This document shows positions 34,632-46,359 of a DNA stretch of 64,000 nt, piece after piece. Numbering within the stretch: the first letter of the stretch is position 1; every line of letters starts with the position of its first letter. The notes beneath the pieces are model-generated. The model worked only from the letters and a program-made list of their open reading frames with translations. It did no database searches and was not told the origin of the DNA. The DNA is taken from assembly GCF_004193775.1 (NCBI RefSeq), contig NC_041004.1:30094411-30158410 (forward strand), given 5' to 3'. A program made the position numbers and the translations under genes. The stretch is from Glycine soja. Its lineage: Eukaryota; Streptophyta; Magnoliopsida; Fabales; Fabaceae.

Positions 34632-35735
34632 CTACTGACTGAGGCTGAACCAATAGAGACACTCATGTATCTGCACCTGCCCATGGTGGTTGGCCACCTG
34701 CTGGTGAACCAAATGCTGTAGATAACGCTCCACGCCCAGTGGGCCAGCTGGATCGGCCTGCCGAGGTGGTGGCGGTGCGCCTGCGGCCTGATGTGCATCA
34801 CCCTGCGCCTGCCTAGGCGTGCAGTACTTCTCGATGAAGGCTCGGGTGATCGGCGGTCGGATTACCTTACTGGGGGTGACGGGAACTCCGTTGGACTGGA
34901 AGAGGCCCGTGATCAGTGCCGGAAACCCTAGGGCCCTATTGGACTTATCTGGGTCTAGAGGGTGCCTAGTAGGCACCATACTTGAAAACAAATAAATGGC
35001 GCCAGCAATCACTTGGGCCACGTGGGCGCTCATCCGTGTCAGGATGGCATACACCAACTGGCACTTAGGCAGAGGGAGGTCGGAGTTGTGATCGCTAGGA
35101 AAGACATTGCTGAGCAGCAGTGTCATCCATGTCTGGGTCAAAGTGGTTATGCTGGTGCGCATGATCTGCACCCGCCTCTCTACAGCGGTCCGGGCGAAAT
35201 CCTGCCCCAATATGCACAACAACTGGGCAATGGCTTCCTCATCGAAACCGTCGGCCCTGTTCCTCCTCTGGCTGAACTCACACTGCTGGCCTTCCTCCAA
35301 AACTAGCGGATCGCCCAGGAACTGGCTGAGGGCATCTGCGTCAAAGGGAATCCACTGACCCCTCACCCACGAGCGCATGTCCCAAACTCCCTCCTCCGTG
35401 GGTCAGGCATTAGCATAGAATTCTAGGACTATCTCGGGGTCAAACTTGGCCATGGGAGTCACTAGCAGTGTCCAACGTCTACGAGCTATCTCCTCCTGAA
35501 AGTCTGTATACTCATCCTCCCTGAGCTGGACACGCCTCTCCCTGTGGAACGACCATCCCCTGATGGCCTCGAAGCGGTGTTGGTGCTCGGCACTCCAGAA
35601 ACAATGACTATCAAACTCTGGGGCGGCACTGGATCCTTCTCCTGTGGCGTCTCTTCTAGACCTCTTAGTGGAGAGTTTCTTAAGAGCCATTTCTTGCAAA
35701 AAAATTTGGGAAGTTAGTTCAAGAAACTTAATCAA
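34632..35735 (-). pseudogene. Extra ORF after integrase in the Ogre (putative plant transposon protein, Transposase_32-like)
   Basis: One frame on the minus strand, 35735-34632, about 367 codons, broken by a single TGA at 35403-35405. The start LSTKRSRRDATGEGSS is followed by W-rich blocks (GWSFHRERRVQL, RRRWTLLVTPMAKFDPEIV, VRGQWIPFDADALSQFLGDP) and a P/Q-rich tail. I recognise it as the domain often annotated as 'putative plant transposon protein' that accompanies legume gypsy elements; its function is unknown. Same strand as pol, separated from it by 2 kb. The stop could come from CGA by C-to-T. Confidence 0.7.
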
Positions 35736-35739
35736 AATG

Positions 35740-37800
35740 AAAGCCAGATCAAGCCAACTAGCGTACCCCCCCCCCCCCCCTTTTCAACAAAACGCGAATA
35801 TCCACACGAATTTTGAAAGGAACACTTATGCGTCAACCCGCGGGTTCTCCTAGGATATTCATACATTTATACCTATCTTTCCCTCGGTGAATGACATCCT
35901 ATGAGATGCACCTACTTTCGTTTGCAAAGAAAATCCTTATGCCATATGTCAAACTATCCATACATATTTTGCAAGGCATTTTGCTACCTACCTACTCCAT
36001 TTTGAATGGCATTTTTGCTATATGTTTACATTTCATTCACATATATGTTCATACACTTGAGAGGAAAATTTATTCTATACATATATTCACACATATTTAC
36101 ATTCATTTGAAGAACAATTTCATGTTGCACATTCATTGGAAAAGCAATTTTTGTACTACTCATTCACATTTTGAAAGGCTATTTCATGTCATGTATTACT
36201 ATTTTGAGAAGCATTTTCGTGCCATTTTTAGCATATATGCACATTTGCAAAGCATTCGGCTACCTATTCAACATACATATGTACATGGTGAACGACATTT
36301 TCACACCATCTAGGCACAAAGAAATCATCATGGTGCAGCCCAAACCAAGTGCTGGCCTAAAGGGGAAACCTCACCAACATGCTCTCACTTTCATGCCTTC
36401 TTGCATTTAAAAAATCAAAGGCTTGGGTCCCTAGGCCTAAGTCATGTTTTGGCATTTATCCTAACTTCTGCAAGCTGTCCCCACATCCAAAAAAGGCACT
36501 TATACATGCACAAACCCAATCTATAAGTAATATTCAATAACTTATGCGCAAACACCATTGAGGCATTTCACCGACCACTTGGTGGGCGCAATTTTGGGTA
36601 CCAACAACAAGGGGATAGGGGCAATGTGGCTTGCCCCATTATTTCAGAACACAACCTAGGTCTAAGGCCATCCCCTACAACCCCCCAATTCAAAGAATCA
36701 AAGCATAAATTTGCCCCAAATTGTCTCACCAAAATGGTCAAATCATGAACAATTTAGAGCATAAAAAGGCATCAATGGAAAGCTAGAAACCAAAGGATAG
36801 TGCACTTACTTGTATGGGGTGGCAAGGACACTAAAATAGAAGCAAAAAAGTACACAACGGTGGCCTAGGGTCAGCAAAAACCAGAATCCCGTGAGTGCTT
36901 GCGTTCTTAAGTGAAGGGGAGAAGTTCCTTGGGTGAAAATGCACTCCCCCTTTCTTTCTTAAACCATTTCGTGCAGGGGATGCTCGCCCAGGCGAGCTCA
37001 GCTCGCCCAGGCGAGCTAACCCTGCATTTTTTTTTAAAAAAAAAAAACAAAGGTACGCGCTCTCTTTGGGTCAGTGTTCGCTTACTCGAAGCCCCTAGGG
37101 TAAATTAGGCATCTGACCATTACCTTAAAGAAACAACAACAATAATAAGTAGGAATTTAAAGGATACTAGGCTGCCTCCCAGTAGCGCTTCTCGCTTGTC
37201 TGGAGATGGACGTGGGACGACGATCCGTTGATCATGGGCCTAGCCTCCACTCGTGCCCGTCCCTAAGTACCTGAAAGCAGGAAATGGCATTGCGCAGCAA
37301 ATCGTAGTCGCGTTACCGCTTACCTCGATTCGTCTCTGTCTTTGGATTTGGCTCGGTATTTGACTATTGCTTAAAACGATCCTACCCCTGTCACAAGATA
37401 ACAAGTATGCATGTGTATGCGTATACATGTGCATTTTCAAATGTAATAATCTTTTAGTAAAATCTTGTTGGGTTCAGCTTCAATTAAGCGCTTGGGGCAT
37501 CCCACGGACTGAGCGAAAAGGCTCAGGTCATTAAATACTATGCATTTTTTAAAGCACAAAGTGAGGATCGGAACCTCAACCCTACGTTCTTTTAAAAGTC
37601 TGTGATGAGAAAATTACAGAGGACAGGAATCCCTGGGGGAAACCAAGAAGAGCACACAAAAATAAAAACATGCAGCGACTTCCTCAATAGCCCCAGATCT
37701 TAAGCGTAGTATTGCTTGACAACGTCGGAGTTCACGGGTGAAGGTAGCTCCTCGTCATCCATGTTGGCGAGCACCAGGGCCCCTCCAGAGAAATCCTTTT
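35740..37800. other. Ogre non-coding spacer between integrase and the 3' extra ORF
   Basis: No supported gene. It holds a 15-base C run (35766-35780), a stretch (35880-36310) of loosely repeated ttgaaaggcattt and cacattcat words, and the hairpin-forming pair agctcgcccaggcgagct twice in a row at about 36970-37013, the same motif as in the LTRs. Confidence 0.6.
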
Positions 37801-39846
37801 TTACAACGAAAGGTCTTCGTAGTTCGGGGCCCACTTTCCTCTATTGTCTTTCAGAGCTTGGGAGACTTTCTTCAGCACCAAGTCCCCTTCGCTGAACCTG
37901 CGCGAGCGTACCTTCTTGTCAAAAGCGTTCTTCACTCGTTTCTGATATAAACGCCCGTGGCTCATGGCGGCCAAACGCTTGCCTTCTATGAGATTAAACT
38001 GATCGAAACGTGCCTGGGCCCACTCCGATTCCTTTAATCTGTACTTCGCCAAGATTCTTAATGATGGGACTTCCACCTCAAACGATAGCACAACCTCCAT
38101 TCCATATACCAACGAGAACGGTGTTGCCCCAGTTGACGTGCACACTGAGGTTTGATAACCATGTAACGCGAATGGGAGCATCTCGTGCCAATCCTTGTAT
38201 GACACGATCATCTCATGGATAATCTTCTTGATATTCTTATTGGTTGCCTCCACCGCTCCGTTCATCTTTGGTCTACAGGGTGTGGAATTGTGATGTTGGA
38301 TCTTAAACTCCTCGCACATTTCCCCCATCATTTTGTTATTCAAGTTGGTGCCATTGTCCGTGATGATCTTCCTCGGCAAACCATAGCGGCAGATAATCTC
38401 CCTCTTAACGAACCTGACCACCACACTCCTGGTGACGCTAGCGTACGACGCGGCTTCGACCCACTTAGTGAAGTAATCGATCACCACTAGGATGAAACGG
38501 TGTCCGTTCGCAGCTTTGGGCTCTATGGCCCCAATCACATCTATTCCCCACATGGAAAACGGCCACGGTGTGGCCAAAACATTCAGAGGCAAGGGCAGAG
38601 CGTTGACATTGTCTGCAAAAGTCTGGCATTTGTGACACTTCCTCACATGGAGACAACAATCGCTCTCCATGGTGAGCCAATAGTAACCCGCCCTTAAGAT
38701 TTTCCTAGCCATGGCGTGCCCGTTAGCGTGCGTACCAAAAGAGCCCTCATGGAACTCCCCCAGCATGCTCTCAGCTTCCTTAGCATTCACATAGCATAGC
38801 AGAACCATGTCATGGTTTCTCTTGTATAGTATGCTTCCACTCACGAAGAAGCCAGTCACCAATTTGCTCAATGTCCTCTTGTCATTGTCGGAAGCCTTCA
38901 GTGGGTACTCTTTGCTTTCAACGTATCGCTTGATATCAAAATACCAAGGCTTACTGTCCCGCTCTTCTTCCACCAGACAACAATGTGCGGGTCTGCCACG
39001 ACACTTGAACTCAATGTACGGTAGGTCTCCGTGCGGTGTTAGCTGGAACATGGACACTAAAGTGGCAAGCGCATCCGCCATTTGATTTTCTTCTCGGGGA
39101 ACGTGATGGAAGGAGATCTCGTCAAAGAAACCAGCCAATTCCTTGATATAGGAATGGTAGGGTATCAGCTTGTGGTCTCTAGTTTCCCATTCCCCTCTCA
39201 GCTGGTGAATCACCAGCGCCAAGTCTCCGTACACCTTGAGTAGCTTGACGTTGAAGTCAATTGCTGCCTGGACGGCCAGAGCGCATGCTTCATATTCAGC
39301 CATGTTATTGGTGCAGTCGAACCCCAGCCTGGCTGTGAAAAGTATACATTGATTGTCTGGAGAGACCAATGCTGCCCCAACGCCATGGCCTAGAACGTTT
39401 GACGCTCCATCAAACCACACGATCCACTTGTCCCTGTCCTCGTCTAGTTTTCCCTCAAACAAGGTCATGATGTCCTCATCCAGGAACTCGGGATGCATGG
39501 GTTGATAGTCGTTGAGAGGCTGTTGAGCCAAATAATCTTCCAAGGCGCTTCCTTTTATCGCCTTTTGGGTGACATAGACTATATCGAACTCGGATAGCAA
39601 AACCTGCCACCGGGCGATCCGCCCTGTCAGAGCAGGCTTCTCAAAGATGTACTTGACCGGATCCATCTTGGATATCAGCCAGGTGGTATGGCTCAGCATG
39701 TACTGTCTTAGATGGTGGGACGCCCAGACTAAAGCACAACACGTTCTTTCCAGTAGGGAATAATTCATCTCACAGGCCGTGAACTTCTTACTCAAGTAGT
39801 AGACGACACGCTCTCTTTTCCCGGACTCGTCATGTTGCCCCAGCAT
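37801..39846 (-). CDS. Ogre RNase H, second (archaeal-type) RNase H and integrase
   Basis: 681 residues open from MLGQHDESGKRERVVYYLSK. Residues 1-95 are the end of the RT-linked RNase H (YYLSKKF, ARWQVLLSEFDI). Residues 142-262 form a second RNase H with D146 (WFDGAS), E184 (NNMAEYEAC), D208 and D258 (NQMADALA). The integrase follows: zinc finger H366, H373, C404, C407; catalytic D435, D497, E533 in DD35E spacing; then a C-terminal region ending with the GDLVLKKV motif. It is in the same frame as the RT part upstream, separated by one TGA (39847-39849), so the Met is internal. The double RNase H marks the Tat lineage. Confidence 0.93.
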   Translation of the reverse strand: MLGQHDESGKRERVVYYLSKKFTACEMNYSLLERTCCALVWASHHLRQYMLSHTTWLISKMDPVKYIFEKPALTGRIARWQVLLSEFDIVYVTQKAIKGSALEDYLAQQPLNDYQPMHPEFLDEDIMTLFEGKLDEDRDKWIVWFDGASNVLGHGVGAALVSPDNQCILFTARLGFDCTNNMAEYEACALAVQAAIDFNVKLLKVYGDLALVIHQLRGEWETRDHKLIPYHSYIKELAGFFDEISFHHVPREENQMADALATLVSMFQLTPHGDLPYIEFKCRGRPAHCCLVEEERDSKPWYFDIKRYVESKEYPLKASDNDKRTLSKLVTGFFVSGSILYKRNHDMVLLCYVNAKEAESMLGEFHEGSFGTHANGHAMARKILRAGYYWLTMESDCCLHVRKCHKCQTFADNVNALPLPLNVLATPWPFSMWGIDVIGAIEPKAANGHRFILVVIDYFTKWVEAASYASVTRSVVVRFVKREIICRYGLPRKIITDNGTNLNNKMMGEMCEEFKIQHHNSTPCRPKMNGAVEATNKNIKKIIHEMIVSYKDWHEMLPFALHGYQTSVCTSTGATPFSLVYGMEVVLSFEVEVPSLRILAKYRLKESEWAQARFDQFNLIEGKRLAAMSHGRLYQKRVKNAFDKKVRSRRFSEGDLVLKKVSQALKDNRGKWAPNYEDLSL

Positions 39847-40074
39847 TCACCCCATTGACTCATCCAAAATCGTCATATACAAGATGAGAGGTCTTCTAGG
39901 CACCGACGGCATAAGCACGGGAAGGTTCATGAGGCACTGTTTGATCCTTCCAAATGCCTCTTGACAGTCCTCATTCCAACGGATGGATTGGTTCTTGCGT
40001 AAGAGCTTGAACAACGGCTCACAGATAGCGGTGAGCTGTGATATGAATCTGGCAATGTAGTTTAAATGCCCCAA
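39847..40074 (-). pseudogene. Ogre RT/RNase H connecting segment between two stops
   Basis: 75 residues: MGHLNYIARFISQLTAICEP and following, ending LYMTILDESMG. This is the RT thumb and RNase H start, in the same frame as both neighbours. Stops at 40081-40083 and 39847-39849 cut it off. Confidence 0.88.
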
Positions 40075-40080
40075 GAAACC

Positions 40081-41073
40081 TCAGACCCATTTCTCGGTAC
40101 GTGGTTCCGGCATTTCAAGGATGGCTTTCACCTTTTCGGGGTCCACCTCTATCCCTTTCTGGCTTACGATGAAACCCAGTAATTTCCCTGATTTGACCCC
40201 GAAGGTGCACTTAGCGGGGTTTAACCTCAATCGATACTTCCTAAGCCTTTCGAACAACTTCCACAAGTTGACAAGGTGTTCCTCCTCGGTTTTAGACTTG
40301 GTGATCATGTCATCTACATAGACCTCGATTTCTCGGTGCATCATGTCGTGGAACAAAGCCACCATAGCCCGTTGATAGGTTGCCCCGACGTTCTTGAGCC
40401 CAAAGGACATCACTTTATAGCAGCACGTCCCCCACAGGGTGACGAAAGTAGTCTTTTCCATATCCTCTGGTGCCATTTTTATCTGATTGTAGCCAGAGAA
40501 CCCGTCCATGTAGGAAAACAGAGCAAAATTAGCCGTATTATCCACGAGGATATCGATGTGCAGCAGAGGGAAATTGTCTTTGGGACTGGCTCGATTTAGG
40601 TCCCGATAATCCACGCACATTCGTACCTTCCCATCCTTCTTAGGGATTGGTACAATGTTGGCAACCCATTCCGGGTATCGAGCGACAGCCAGAAAGCCAG
40701 CGTCAAATTGTTTCTTTACCTCTTCTTTTATTTTTAAGGACGTCTCGGGCTTCATCCTCCTCAGCTTTTGTTTTACCGGGGAACACTCAGGATTTAGAGG
40801 TAATCTGTGTTGTACGATGTCAGAACTTAAACTGGGCGTATCTTGGTATGACCAGGCGAAGATGTCTTGGTAGTTTTTTAGCAGGGCCATTAATTCTTCA
40901 CAGACGGGTGCGGTCATACCCGTGCCTATCTTTACTTCCTTTTTCCCACTGCTGGTTCCTAAGTCTACTAGTTCTGTCTCTTCTTGATGAGGCCTCATCT
41001 CTCGGTCCTCCTGAGTGATTATCCTCTCCAGCTCCGGGGGAAGCCCCACATCCTCGTCCTCTTCACTCTCCAT
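40081..41073 (-). CDS. Ogre reverse transcriptase
   Basis: 330 residues. Conserved RT blocks: PIPKKDGKVRMCVDYRDLNR (about 143-161), SYMDGFSGYNQI with catalytic D190, FGLKNVGATYQRAM, and YVDDM at 252-256 with the catalytic pair. An upstream linker rich in E and D (MESEEDEDVGLPPELERIIT) is typical just after the intron of Tat/Ogre elements. It stops at a TGA in 40081-40083, where the frame continues as GFLGHLNYIARF-type sequence. Confidence 0.94.
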   Translation of the reverse strand: MESEEDEDVGLPPELERIITQEDREMRPHQEETELVDLGTSSGKKEVKIGTGMTAPVCEELMALLKNYQDIFAWSYQDTPSLSSDIVQHRLPLNPECSPVKQKLRRMKPETSLKIKEEVKKQFDAGFLAVARYPEWVANIVPIPKKDGKVRMCVDYRDLNRASPKDNFPLLHIDILVDNTANFALFSYMDGFSGYNQIKMAPEDMEKTTFVTLWGTCCYKVMSFGLKNVGATYQRAMVALFHDMMHREIEVYVDDMITKSKTEEEHLVNLWKLFERLRKYRLRLNPAKCTFGVKSGKLLGFIVSQKGIEVDPEKVKAILEMPEPRTEKWV

Positions 41074-41325
41074 CTGACCCGCTTCTTGCTCGAAATTGAT
41101 GGTTGGGTCCCGGGTATTAGTACCTCGATGGACTCATCGTCAGATTTGGTGTTTTTAAGCGTAAAGAAATAAATATGCAAATGAATGAGAATGAGAAGAG
41201 GCGCAGAAACAGATGAAGAAAGATCTTTATATTATAAATTCAAGAACCAAAAGACATAAAGCCTTAACAAAAGGAAACTCTAAAGTCTAGGCCCAACCGT
41301 AGAGTTTTAAAGCTACAAAGGGTTA
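41074..41325 (-). other. Probable intron region between protease and RT of the Ogre
   Basis: About 250 bases with several stops in all minus frames between the open protease/G-patch part and the RT linker. The coding frame recovers at about 41112 (DPTINFEQEAGQ before MESEE). Ogre elements are known to splice an intron here. Candidate donors and acceptors exist but the exact sites could not be fixed by eye. Confidence 0.55.
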
Positions 41326-42757
41326 CATTATGCTTGTGGCGTAAACGTCTGGGCGCTCCTCCACTCGCCAATTTCCTAGTCGGAAACCAGGAGGACATGG
41401 TCGTACCAAATCTGATCTCCTCAGGGAGTCATCCTCGCATATCGCGGCGACTTGGTCTTTGTGTCTTAAACCATCAGTTATAAAGCTTCTACTGATGTGG
41501 CAGGGCAGGGCCCCTTTGGCTTGTTGTCCCAACCACGAGCCTAGGCATCTGTTCTTCCTTTCCGAGATACTTTTCCTTATGTAAGCTTGCGTAGGTTTAT
41601 AGCCTAACCCAAACTTCCCGTGATTTCCTTTGGTGCTCACCAGGCTGGTTCTGCCGCCATTGTTCTTGCCCAAACCCATTCTGGGCTCGTAGCCGTATCC
41701 CAACATCACCCGGGCCACCATCATTGCCGTATCAGACAGGCAAGGCTGGCCAGAGAGGGAATCTACGGAGGCAATGTTTACTACCTCAAAAGATTGGAAA
41801 GCCGTTTCCAATGACTCCTCTGCGGCTTCCACATATGGCATAGAGGAAGGGCATCTTACCAAGACATCTTCCTCACCCGATACTATGACCAAATGCCCCT
41901 CCACTACGAACTTCAGCTTTTGGTGGAGTGTAGAGGGAACGACTCCCACTGAGTGGATCCACGGGCGCCCTAAAAGACAGTTGTAAGCCGGGTTAATATC
42001 CATCACTTGGAACGTAACCTGGCAGGTATGAGGCCCTATCTGTATGGGGAGGTCGATTTCTCCCCTCACCTCTCGGCGGATGCCGTCGAAGGCACGGACA
42101 ACCATGGAACTTGGCCTTAGATGGGAAGCGTTAAACGACAATTTTTCCAACGTGCTTTTGGGCATCACGTTCAAACTGGAGCCATTATCAATGAGTACTT
42201 TGGCCATGACGTGGTCCATGCATTTGACTCACACATGCAAAGCCCTGTTATGTCCTCTCCCCTCGGTAGGAATTTCCTCTTCAGCGAAGGCGAGGTAGTT
42301 GTTGGCTGTGATGTTATTGACAAGTCCTCCAAAGCCTTCTACGGAGATGTCTTGGGCTACATGAGCTTTATTCAAGACTTTTAATAGCAAAGCTCGATGA
42401 GGCTCAGAGCTCATGAGCAGTTCCAAAAGAGAGACTCTAGCCGAGGTTTTGTTGAGTTGTTCAATGACCTTGAACTCGCCTTGTTGAATAATGCGGAAGA
42501 ACTCGCCGGCTTCCTCAAGCGATACCTCTTTCTTGTCACAGCCATCTCTTCCCTCGGAAAGACCTTTCATCGGAATATCCCCATCCGGAGCGGGGATCAC
42601 TTTGACATTTTGTCCTTCCGTCATTTTTGCCTTCCCTTTAGCGTTTGCGGGCTGTGTTGGGAGGTCAGAGGGTGCGAATACGCGACCGCTGCGGGTCATG
42701 CCGCTCAGCCCCGTGATATTGGTTACCTTGGCCGATAGAGAGCTGATGTCGGTGGCT
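41323..42757 (-). pseudogene. Ogre protease region with G-patch domain
   Basis: One frame from about 42757 to 41323, broken by a TGA at 42229-42231. The front part (42699-42229) is a linker starting MTRSGRVFAPSDLP. The back part has the aspartic protease motif VLIDNGSSLNVMP (D11 of that piece), then YNCLLGRPWIH and, at about 168-210, a G-patch (MMVARVMLGYGYEPRMGLGK, with further glycines in KFGLGYKP). A G-patch beside the protease is found in several retroelements, where it is thought to bind RNA. It is in a different frame from gag, so a frameshift lies near 42890. Confidence 0.88.
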
Positions 42758-42887
42758 CATTCCTTCCTTTCGCTTGGAGGCGCGTACCTCCACGGAACTG
42801 CGTGGCTGTTTTTGTATGGAAATGGAATAGGCCTAACTACCGAGGGGTGTTGGGTCGTTTGGGGAGCTGCGTCCCTGGTGAAATGTA

Positions 42888-44975
42888 TCACCAAAGGTTT
42901 AGGCTTTCTAAGACTTTCCTCATCTGCCGATTGCATGCATATATGCTGCTCTTCACCCCCTCATCGCCGACTTCTAGCTGGCCTTGGTCCATCATTTGTT
43001 GTAACAGGTCTCCTACTGCTAAACATGCTTCCATGTTATGTGGCGCGCCGGGATGCATCAAACAGAAATCTTTCTCGTGCCCCCCGCGGGGAATTATGCT
43101 CCATTTTTGTAGGACCTCGTAGATAAACCTTTTGGGGGTCGTCATGTCCTTTAAAAGTTTAGACCTGCGCGGCCTACCTGACTCGACGGCATTAACCGCT
43201 CCCCCTCCATGATTGGCAAGCGGGTTTGTCTTTACGTTGGGCCGATCCTCTTGAAACGTCAACCATCCGGCTTCTATCAAACTTTGGACCTTGCGTTTGA
43301 AGGCCATGCACTGTTCGATTGAGTGGCCCGGGGTTCTCCCATGGTACGCGCAAGTTGCGTTAGGGTTATACCACTTTGGGAAAGGAGGCTGGTGGATCCT
43401 TCCAAGAGATATCACAACCATCTGGTTGGCGACGATGGATGGCAAGAGGTCTTCGTACGTCATTGGGAGTAGGGTGAATTCTTGAGTTGACCTCGGGGGA
43501 AAGTTTCTTATCGCGTTGGAACCGACGCCAAAGTGGGCATTGCCGGCCGAGCGAGTTGGGGCTGGAGTCAGAGCTTGGGGGGCCTCCCTATGGACGGGCG
43601 CGGGTGCCCTAGGTTGTATGGGTGCTGAGTTAGAGGAGTCCCCGACGCAAGCTGAGAAGCTCGGGTGATGTTGTGCATATTGATGGGTACTGTGGGAGAT
43701 CTGTGATGGCTTGACCCATGCAAGCGTTGAAGTGACGGCGTGGGTATCTCCTTCCTTCCTTTTTTCCCCAGTTGCTCCAATCCTCCTAGCGTTGGTACCT
43801 GTGGAGGAGACATAATCGAACTTCCCTCTCTTCAAGCCCACTTCGATCCTTTCCCCGGCGAATACCAAGTCTGCGAAGCTGGAGGGCATGTAGCCCACTA
43901 ATTTCTCATAGTAAAACACAGGCAAGGTGTCTACCATCATGGTAATCATTTCCCTTTCGACCATGGGAGGGGCTACTTGCGCTGCCAGGTCCCTCCAACG
44001 CTGAGCGTACTCTTTAAAGGACTCGCTTTCCCTTTTAACCATGTTCTGCAGTTGAGTCCGATCGGAAGCCATATCAGAGTTGTACTGATACTGCCTAAGG
44101 AAGGCGGTAATCAGATCCTTCCAAGTGCGGATGCAGGAAGCTTCTAGATTAGTGTACTAGATGACCACGACCCCAGCCAAGCTATCTTGGAAGAAGTGCA
44201 TCAACAACTTTTCATCCCTGGAATGCGCCCCCATCTTGTGACAATACATTTTGAGATGGTTCTTAGGACAAGTTGTCCCTTTGTACCTATCGAAATCAGG
44301 TACCTTGAATTTTGGGGAGATGACGACGTCCGGTACTAAGCAAAGATCAGTCATGTCCGTGAACAGATAGTCGCCAAAGCCTTCAACAGCTCTCAATCTC
44401 TCTTCCATGAGATCGAGTTTCCTCTTTTCTTCTGCTGCCAAGGGTGGCCTTCCTACGGACAAAAATATTGGCTGTGCTGGGGGGTTTTGAGGTTATCCCG
44501 TGAGGTTGGGCTGAGGTAGTGCGTTGGGTGCCGGCCCCTCGGCGGGGAACGAGGAGTAGGAATCGATGTCTCCTTGGGCATGCTCTCGACGATCCTCGTG
44601 GACCTCATCCGACTGTCGAGCAGGCCCCCCTTCAAGGATGGGGGGGACATGACCCGCGTCATCACGTATGACTGGTGGTGTGTAATTAGGTGGTAATCCA
44701 TAGGGGTAAGCCACTCGGTTGTATCCTGGATGGGGGTTGCTGATGTGCCCCAGTGTGCTTCTTTCTCATCCTACCATGTTTGGGATAGGGTGGTGCGCGG
44801 TAGCTGGGAGAGTTGGGTCTGCTTCGGCAGCCGAATTAACAGCGGCGGCGGTGGCCGTGTTATTCTCCATTAGTTGCCTCATTCCTAGCATGGCATCCAT
44901 CATGGAAGCCATTTTCTCTTTCAAAGCTGACATGTCGACTTTCATCTGTTCCTGTACTTCCTCTTGGCCACCCAT
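42888..44975 (-). pseudogene. Ogre gag, broken by three in-frame stops
   Basis: A single frame over 2.1 kb with stops at 44766-44768 (TGA), 44493-44495 (TAA) and 44157-44159 (TAG). It starts MGGQEEVQEQMKVDMSALKE, a coiled-coil-like stretch, continues through P-rich sequence, KFKVPDFDRYKGTTCPKNHL, and the capsid-type RESESFKEYAQRWRDLAAQV. A CAYHGRTPGHSIEQC zinc-finger-like block follows. The longest open piece is 394 residues (44072-42888). There is no frameshift inside, only nonsense changes, which points to base substitution as the main damage. Confidence 0.9.
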
Positions 44976-45201
44976 CGTCCTAGATTTGGATCTGGTGCGA
45001 TAGGGATGCCTTGGGGCGCGTTTAGTTATGGCATTTTTCCTAAAAAACCAAACGTGAGGAGTACGAAAAAAATGAATGTATGCTAGAGATAAAATGTGGG
45101 AGTGATTTGATTCGCACTGATTTTGGAGTAAGAATGCGGGATAAACTCATTTTATTCAGAAAGTTATAACTAGTCAAGATCTGAGTGACAATACAAACTT
45201 C

Positions 45202-46354
45202 CTAGTGGTTCCTAATTATATGGGCCATTAAGTCTATCATATGCTGACAATAGCTGAGGAGTCCGTGGATCTCCTCGGGGGCGGAGTAGGCGTCCGCCAT
45301 TGCTTTGGACTTGGCCAGTAATCGGGGAAGTTCTTGACTCCCGTTCAAAGTAAGAGCAAATTGGTCCATCCACATCGTTGCCTCTTGATGTAACGAGTCA
45401 ATCACCCTTCCTCTAGCCTCCTTTTCCACGTACACTCGAGCATATTCGTCCGCCACTTTGTGCTCGTGGGCCGTGGCTATATTTAATTCTTCTTGGTATT
45501 TGCTGATGATGGCTAACATGTTGGTCTCGGTCTCACATAACCGCTGAGACAAGCTTCTGTTGGACCTTAGGCAAATCCTCAATTCATCTTTCAAGATCAA
45601 ACTGTCTACTCGTGTTTGGTCCCTTTTCTCTCTCCAAAGCTTAAGCTCGCTGTTACTGCCCCACAAAGCCCCTCGGAATTTGTTTCGGTCATGTTCTTCC
45701 CTACAGGCCCTTTTGGTCTCTTGTTCCAAGGCCTTGGTGGTGGCTATATTTATGTCTCTCAGTTTGACATTCTCCTTTCGGATCCTAAGAGCTGTTGATT
45801 TGAACTTTTCTTTGACAGTTTGGGCTTTCTCGAGTTCTGTCCTGAGGGCCTGCACCTCTTCGTCCTCCTCCGGAGCTTCAACTTCCACCCCCTTAGTGGT
45901 TCTCAAATTCGGGAGCCAATCCAGACCTTGCATGTAGGCTTTCAACCACCTATGGTAGCCACCAATGGGCCCGTTGCTACTGCCTCTGAATTCCTTGTCC
46001 TTCTTTTGCACCATCTCCCATGCCTTGCGGACCTTCTGAAGTGCCTCCGCGTTGGTGCTATTGAAACCTCGTGCAATAATAGGTGTGAGGTCTTCCTCTA
46101 GTGGTGCCCCTCTCATAGGGTAGCCAACTTGTCTTATAGCTAGGACATGATTGTAATTGATGCAACCCCTTGTCCCCATCTGTGGAGACCTCTGGCATGG
46201 TTAGGTCCCAGATCTTACCGTAAGCTTTGTGAAAGGCTTGTTGATGGAGCTGACCCATCAACTGCCCTAACTCTTTCATACTGGTGACTCCTAGGCTCTT
46301 GACCTTGACTTGATAGAACCTCTTTTTAAGCAAAGGCGCCTGACTCGATCCCAT
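45202..46354 (-). pseudogene. Ogre extra ORF upstream of gag, internally deleted
   Basis: It starts at 46354 with a basic KKRFYQVKVKS segment and HQQAFHKAYGKIWDLTMPEV, then shifts frame near 46180 into MGTRGCINYNHVLAIRQVGY, which runs 325 residues to 45202. The second part is PMRGAPLEEDLTPIIARGF followed by a long coiled coil (about 110-290). Related legume elements have several hundred residues between these two parts, so the junction looks like a deletion that also broke the frame. Known family function: none established. Confidence 0.75.
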
Positions 46355-46359
46355 GTTTT

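Noticed and set aside
38215..38490. Plus-strand frames within the Ogre pol region
   Set aside because: Shadows of the minus-strand integrase and RNase H frame; no domain of their own.
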